A DNA stretch of 64,000 nucleotides from Meandrina meandrites (lineage: Eukaryota; Cnidaria; Anthozoa; Scleractinia; Meandrinidae). Location of the stretch: the NCBI GenBank assembly GCA_963693305.1, contig OY855906.1, positions 9,082,102-9,146,101 on the forward strand. The letters are read 5' to 3'. Made by a program: the position numbers and the translations under genes. The notes beneath the pieces were generated by a model. It saw nothing but the letters and a program-made list of their open reading frames with translations, made no database searches and was not told the DNA's origin. Below, piece by piece: positions 62,401-64,000 of this stretch (the first letter of the stretch is position 1; the number at the start of each line of letters is the position of its first letter).

Positions 62401-63620
62401 ACGTCAACAAGTACGAAGACGTGAAAGTAGTTTTTTTGTGGTTATCCAAGCCGTTATACCAAAGGAGCACCATCTTCGCTAGTTATTTGTGGAGACCGAG
62501 TATTGGTCCGGACAGGATGCGAAACTATACCCTTGACAGGCTAACGTTAACTGAGCATAACTGTCCAGCAGCTGCAAGAAAGGATTCAAATAATGGTAGA
62601 AGGGGCCAGGTGAAATGCTCCGGGATCCTACGTCGTCCCACAAACAATATAGACAAGAATTAAAGTTTTAGTCAACTCAAAACGATGACAATCAAGTGCA
62701 GTTATAATGCATTTAGTCCGGCGTCAATCCGTGAGTTTTGGAGATCACGCGGTACAGTTTTAAGACGAGCAGAGAACTTCCCCCTACCCCCCTAATCAAA
62801 AATATGTTTTTCTTTTCTTTGCAGGATTCATTTGAGTCAATAGGTAAGACCTTCATGAAGGTTACTGCGATGACGACCGGAGAAATTGAGTACACTGCAA
62901 CTATTATTGATCAGCTGAACAAAACCAAGGAAATACCAGGACTTAAGCAATCTGAAATACCACTCGTGCCTTTTGAGGAATCCACTTATGTTTTCTACTA
63001 CTTGTTTATTTTGGTGATGCCGATAGCCCTCGTGAACTTATTGGTGAGCTGAGTTTCTCTACTTGTGTGAAACACGACAGTACCGTACAATTAACCACAG
63101 ATCTGGAAAGCACTTTCAGTTGGGGTGTGATCGTTCTCACAAGGACCAGCATCTATATGACCAGGATTAAATGAAGTTAGAATCGTTGTAGTTGTTGAAC
63201 AAAACATTACCCCCCTTACAACCCTTAATCAAACCAGACATCGTAAATATCGGATGATTAAAATTTGGGCCCGCAAATTGGATACCCCCTCCCCCCCCCC
63301 CCGACCCTACCCCTCCCTCCTCCACAAGATCCCACGCTGATTCTTCTCAGCTTCTGCCAGCATTTATCCCGTGAGCAGCCCTGAGCTTTTTACATTTTTT
63401 ACACAAAACTGAAACTTTCTTTTTTGCTATGTTTTTCTTAGATTGGTTTGGCGGTTGGTGATATAGAGGCTATCCAAAAGACGGCTTTCCTTAGAAACAA
63501 AGGAAAACAGATTACGTTTATCGCCGACATTGAGAGGAAGTTCCCGAGATTCTTCACCCGTCGAATGTACGCTGCGACGGAGATTGTGAGAGTGGGACTG
63601 GGAACTGAGAGCTTTTGGAA
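43012..63620 (+). CDS. TRPA1-like: TRPA1-like ankyrin cation channel, gene 4 (last exon off window)
   Basis: Exons: 43012-43436, 45436-45779, 47314-47626, 58737-59064, 59355-59551, 60723-61052, 61390-62227, 62825-63043, 63442-63620. Phases agree and the product is 1057 residues so far. ATG 43012 is the first ATG of the open frame. The N-terminus is about 30 residues longer than in genes 2 and 3 and Arg/Ser-rich. Ankyrin motifs run to about residue 645 ([23 protein letters not shown]). The pre-S1 linker keeps Cys679 (MDRCIQRS), the pore reads AMTTGEIEY with Glu945, and S6 is followed by [13 protein letters not shown]. The frame ends in phase 2 at GTAAGT (63621), so a C-terminal coiled-coil exon like those of genes 2 and 3 is expected beyond 64000. 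Intron 3 is 11.1 kb because a HECT/integrase transposon sits in it. Confidence 0.94.
43826..44212. mobile_element. GC-rich foldback MITE
   Basis: The arms pair over their length: AATATGCCGCCGACCTACCT with its inverse near 44180, AGTTGAACTCAAGTCAACTT with its inverse near 44160, and GATCTTTGTTGCCGGCGGCG with its inverse near 44110. It lies in intron 1 of gene 4 and is markedly GC-richer than its surroundings. It is non-coding. Confidence 0.8.
45154..45285 (+). repeat. Two-unit tandem duplication, about 74 bp
   Basis: GACACCTCTCCTAAGCAGAC and GTCCCAGCCACAT occur at 45154 and again at 45228, with small differences between units. The second unit ends about 150 bp before exon 2 of gene 4. Confidence 0.75.
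46118..46957. mobile_element. Foldback transposon with 6-bp TSD and TCGATT repeats
   Basis: The ends CCCGGCATAGTCAATCGA and TCGATTGACTATGCCGGG are exact inverse complements, flanked by CATGAA on both sides (46112-46117 and 46958-46963). Both arms (to about 46340, and from about 46795) consist of many short degenerate copies of AATCGAACTC / GAGTTCGATT in both orientations. The middle 450 bp shows no recognised protein. It lies in intron 2 of gene 4. Arrays of short repeats in the arms suggest multiple transposase binding sites. Confidence 0.85.
47868..48357 (+). repeat. Left terminal inverted repeat with GGGTCGTAC subrepeats
   Basis: The array has about 15 degenerate units of 20-30 bp, each containing a form of GGAAATGGRTCGTAC. 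The same order of variants appears inverted at the right end, up to TTGGGTCAGCA near 48330. The start codon of the HECT gene at 48308 lies just inside this repeat. Confidence 0.85.
48308..52833 (+). CDS. Transposon-borne HECT-type E3 ubiquitin ligase-like protein (812 aa)
   Basis: Exons: 48308-48630, 48820-49324, 49765-49868, 50167-50218, 50997-51135, 51518-52833. All six join in phase with AG/GT borders. The order is: a polar N-terminus; a conserved-looking Gly-rich block ([18 protein letters not shown]); two Cys/His motifs that may bind zinc ([20 protein letters not shown] and CLKCCKLIP...FRAHQNSC); a charged helix ([11 protein letters not shown]); and a HECT domain from about 440 to the end. 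HECT landmarks are [15 protein letters not shown] in the N-lobe and [11 protein letters not shown] in the C-lobe, where Cys775 aligns with the catalytic thioester cysteine. HECT enzymes receive ubiquitin on this cysteine and pass it to a substrate. It resembles G2E3-like proteins. It is carried by the 47868-58567 transposon; its role in transposition is unknown. Confidence 0.85.
52834..53801 (+). other. 3' region between the two convergent transposon genes
   Basis: This should hold the 3' UTRs of the HECT gene and of the minus-strand transposase. At about 53220-53440 a unit of roughly 115 bp is duplicated in tandem (CACAACATGTAT..., TTGTTGTT, AATACTTTTGAT repeated). No gene is seen. Confidence 0.55.
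53802..56302 (-). CDS. DDE integrase-type transposase (521 aa)
   Basis: Minus-strand exons: 56302-55569, 55014-54459, 54077-53802, in phase at both junctions. Residues 118-150 form a helix-turn-helix ([20 protein letters not shown]), after GRPRF. The integrase core has Asp238 ([10 protein letters not shown]), Asp295 ([10 protein letters not shown]) and Glu332 ([11 protein letters not shown]). That is a D-57-D-36-E spacing, close to the DD35E of retroviral and IS3 integrases. The C-terminal exon has a conserved-looking tail ([26 protein letters not shown]). An acceptor just upstream of the ATG (at 56307/56308) hints at a 5' non-coding exon. The enzyme would cut and join the element's ends. All catalytic residues are present and there is no stop, so activity is plausible. 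Confidence 0.88.
54108..54430. mobile_element. TTAAGGTGGC repeat, copy 2, nested in the transposase intron
   Basis: It shares with 18163-18535 the head-to-head inverted start (TTTCAGAGCCACCTTAA...) and the body words AAAGTTG, TTAACATGCTG, ATGGGGGTCACTGT and TTAAGGGTGTTTTTAGCAGG. It lies in intron 2 of the transposase gene and ends about 30 bp from its donor. Confidence 0.8.
55324..55470. mobile_element. Small MITE with TA/CAGTAGAA ends (Tc1/mariner-like)
   Basis: The left end TACAGTAGAATCC and right end TTTCTACTGTA are inverse complements bounded by TA. It is 147 bp, non-coding, and sits in intron 1 of the transposase gene. Confidence 0.65.
56308..58182. other. Transposon interior upstream of the transposase, no gene seen
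   Basis: AT-rich DNA with the promoter side of the transposase gene, a (TCAA)n tract at 56379-56438 and two CCCC-rich stretches (about 56680-56830 and 57070-57200). I see no third coding gene. The promoter itself is not identifiable. Confidence 0.5.
56379..56438. repeat. (TCAA)n microsatellite
   Basis: About 15 tandem TCAA units inside the transposon, upstream of the transposase. Confidence 0.95.
58183..58567 (-). repeat. Right terminal inverted repeat with GTACGACCC subrepeats
   Basis: Inverse partner of 47868-48357 with the same sequence of subrepeat variants. It is about 100 bp shorter because some units are missing. The outermost 60 bp or so are almost identical to the left end. Confidence 0.85.
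58575..58650. repeat. Small inverted-repeat element beside the transposon target site
   Basis: TCCCAGAGCCGCCT is mirrored by AGGCGGCTGGCTCTGGGA (with a 4-base insertion) 76 bp apart. It abuts the right copy of the CATGTG duplication. Confidence 0.55.
59743..60696. mobile_element. Foldback element in gene 4 intron 5
   Basis: The arms are diverged inverse complements: AAAATATGCAAATTAG near 60012 pairs with CTAATTTGCATATTTT near 60545, GTGACGTCAT pairs with ATGACGTCAT, and TTCCAGAGATAT pairs with ATATCTCTGGAA. The ends read ATTAAAGG and CACTTTAAT. It is non-coding. Its right end is 26 nt from the acceptor of exon 60723-61052. Confidence 0.7.
61238..61268. repeat. (CAGA)n microsatellite
   Basis: About eight tandem CAGA units in intron 6 of gene 4. 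Confidence 0.9.
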
Positions 63621-64000
63621 GTAAGTAACATCTTGCCTGGGTAAAATTTCTCTACAATCGAGATGGTGTGACAAAATTAACGGAGATCTCAGTGAAGGGT
63701 TAGATGTGCCAGTTGTTTGCTAAAAGATTCAGTAATGTAGCAGCTCTGGTAAGCTTGTGGTTCTACTATTCCTCTAGCGTAGCAGTTACTGTTGTTTTTG
63801 GTACTAGGGGAAAGATTGGTCACTGGTCATGTTGTCACGACAAACTTTTGACATTTACAACTTAAAACTTTGCCCGTTTGGCAGGCTGAGTAACGCCATT
63901 TAGACCTTCACTCCGTTGTTAAATTATGATCATGATTCGATTCTTGGTCGTACCCGGGGTTGGGGAGTCACTCTCTTATATATAAGCCGCTATGTAGGTA
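63621..64000 (+). other. Start of the last intron of gene 4, nothing further seen
   Basis: It begins with the donor GTAAGT after the TRP-like-helix exon. No acceptor leading to a coiled-coil exon is evident before the window ends. Confidence 0.5.

Noticed and set aside
43012..63620. HECT and integrase genes as extra exons or host neighbours of gene 4
   Set aside because: They lie wholly between matched inverted ends with a 6-bp duplication, one is antisense, and TRPA exons 3 and 4 join in phase across them as in the paralogues.

Overview
The window is eukaryotic genomic DNA. Genes are split into phased exons with GT-AG introns, and the introns and intergenic DNA are full of MITEs, SINEs, LINE fragments, foldback elements and microsatellites. 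The gene family and the repeat style suggest a cnidarian, most likely a stony coral; that is an inference and I cannot name a species.

The backbone is a cluster of four paralogous ankyrin-repeat cation channels of the TRPA (TRPA1-like) family. Gene 1 (43-11396, minus, 3' end off the left edge) is divergent from gene 2 (13327-25758, plus, complete, 1097 aa). They are followed by gene 3 (29588-39932, plus, complete, 1096 aa) and gene 4 (43012-63620, plus, last exon off the right edge). All four share one exon plan: N-terminal ankyrin exons, a large pre-S1 to S5 exon, a pore/S6 exon, a TRP-like-helix exon and a C-terminal coiled-coil exon. Intron positions and phases match, and several exon lengths are identical (328 nt in all four; 344, 313 and 197 nt in genes 2-4). 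Genes 2 and 3 are the closest pair; genes 1 and 4 are more diverged.

The most unusual object is a 10.7 kb DNA transposon (47868-58567) inside intron 3 of gene 4. It is flanked by a perfect 6-bp duplication (CATGTG) and has long terminal inverted repeats built from degenerate GGGTCGTAC-type units. It carries two convergent spliced genes. One is a DD36E integrase-like transposase (minus, three exons, 521 aa). The other is a HECT-type E3 ubiquitin ligase-like protein with two Cys/His zinc-finger-like motifs (plus, six exons, 812 aa). Both reading frames are intact across every predicted splice junction, so the element may be young or still autonomous. A second 6-bp-TSD foldback element (46118-46957, TSD CATGAA) lies one intron upstream.

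Other mobile DNA: a 5'-truncated RTE-like LINE (15873-18160) with an internal deletion in its RT; a 5'-truncated CR1/L2-like LINE with an (ATT)n tail (33063-34545); a tRNA-derived SINE with target-site duplications (1292-1572); several TTAA-flanked hairpin elements, one a 1.6 kb near-complete hairpin (2046-3653); and nested MITEs. Several of these elements end within 10-55 nt of TRPA splice sites. I saw no rRNA, CRISPR or functional tRNA gene.
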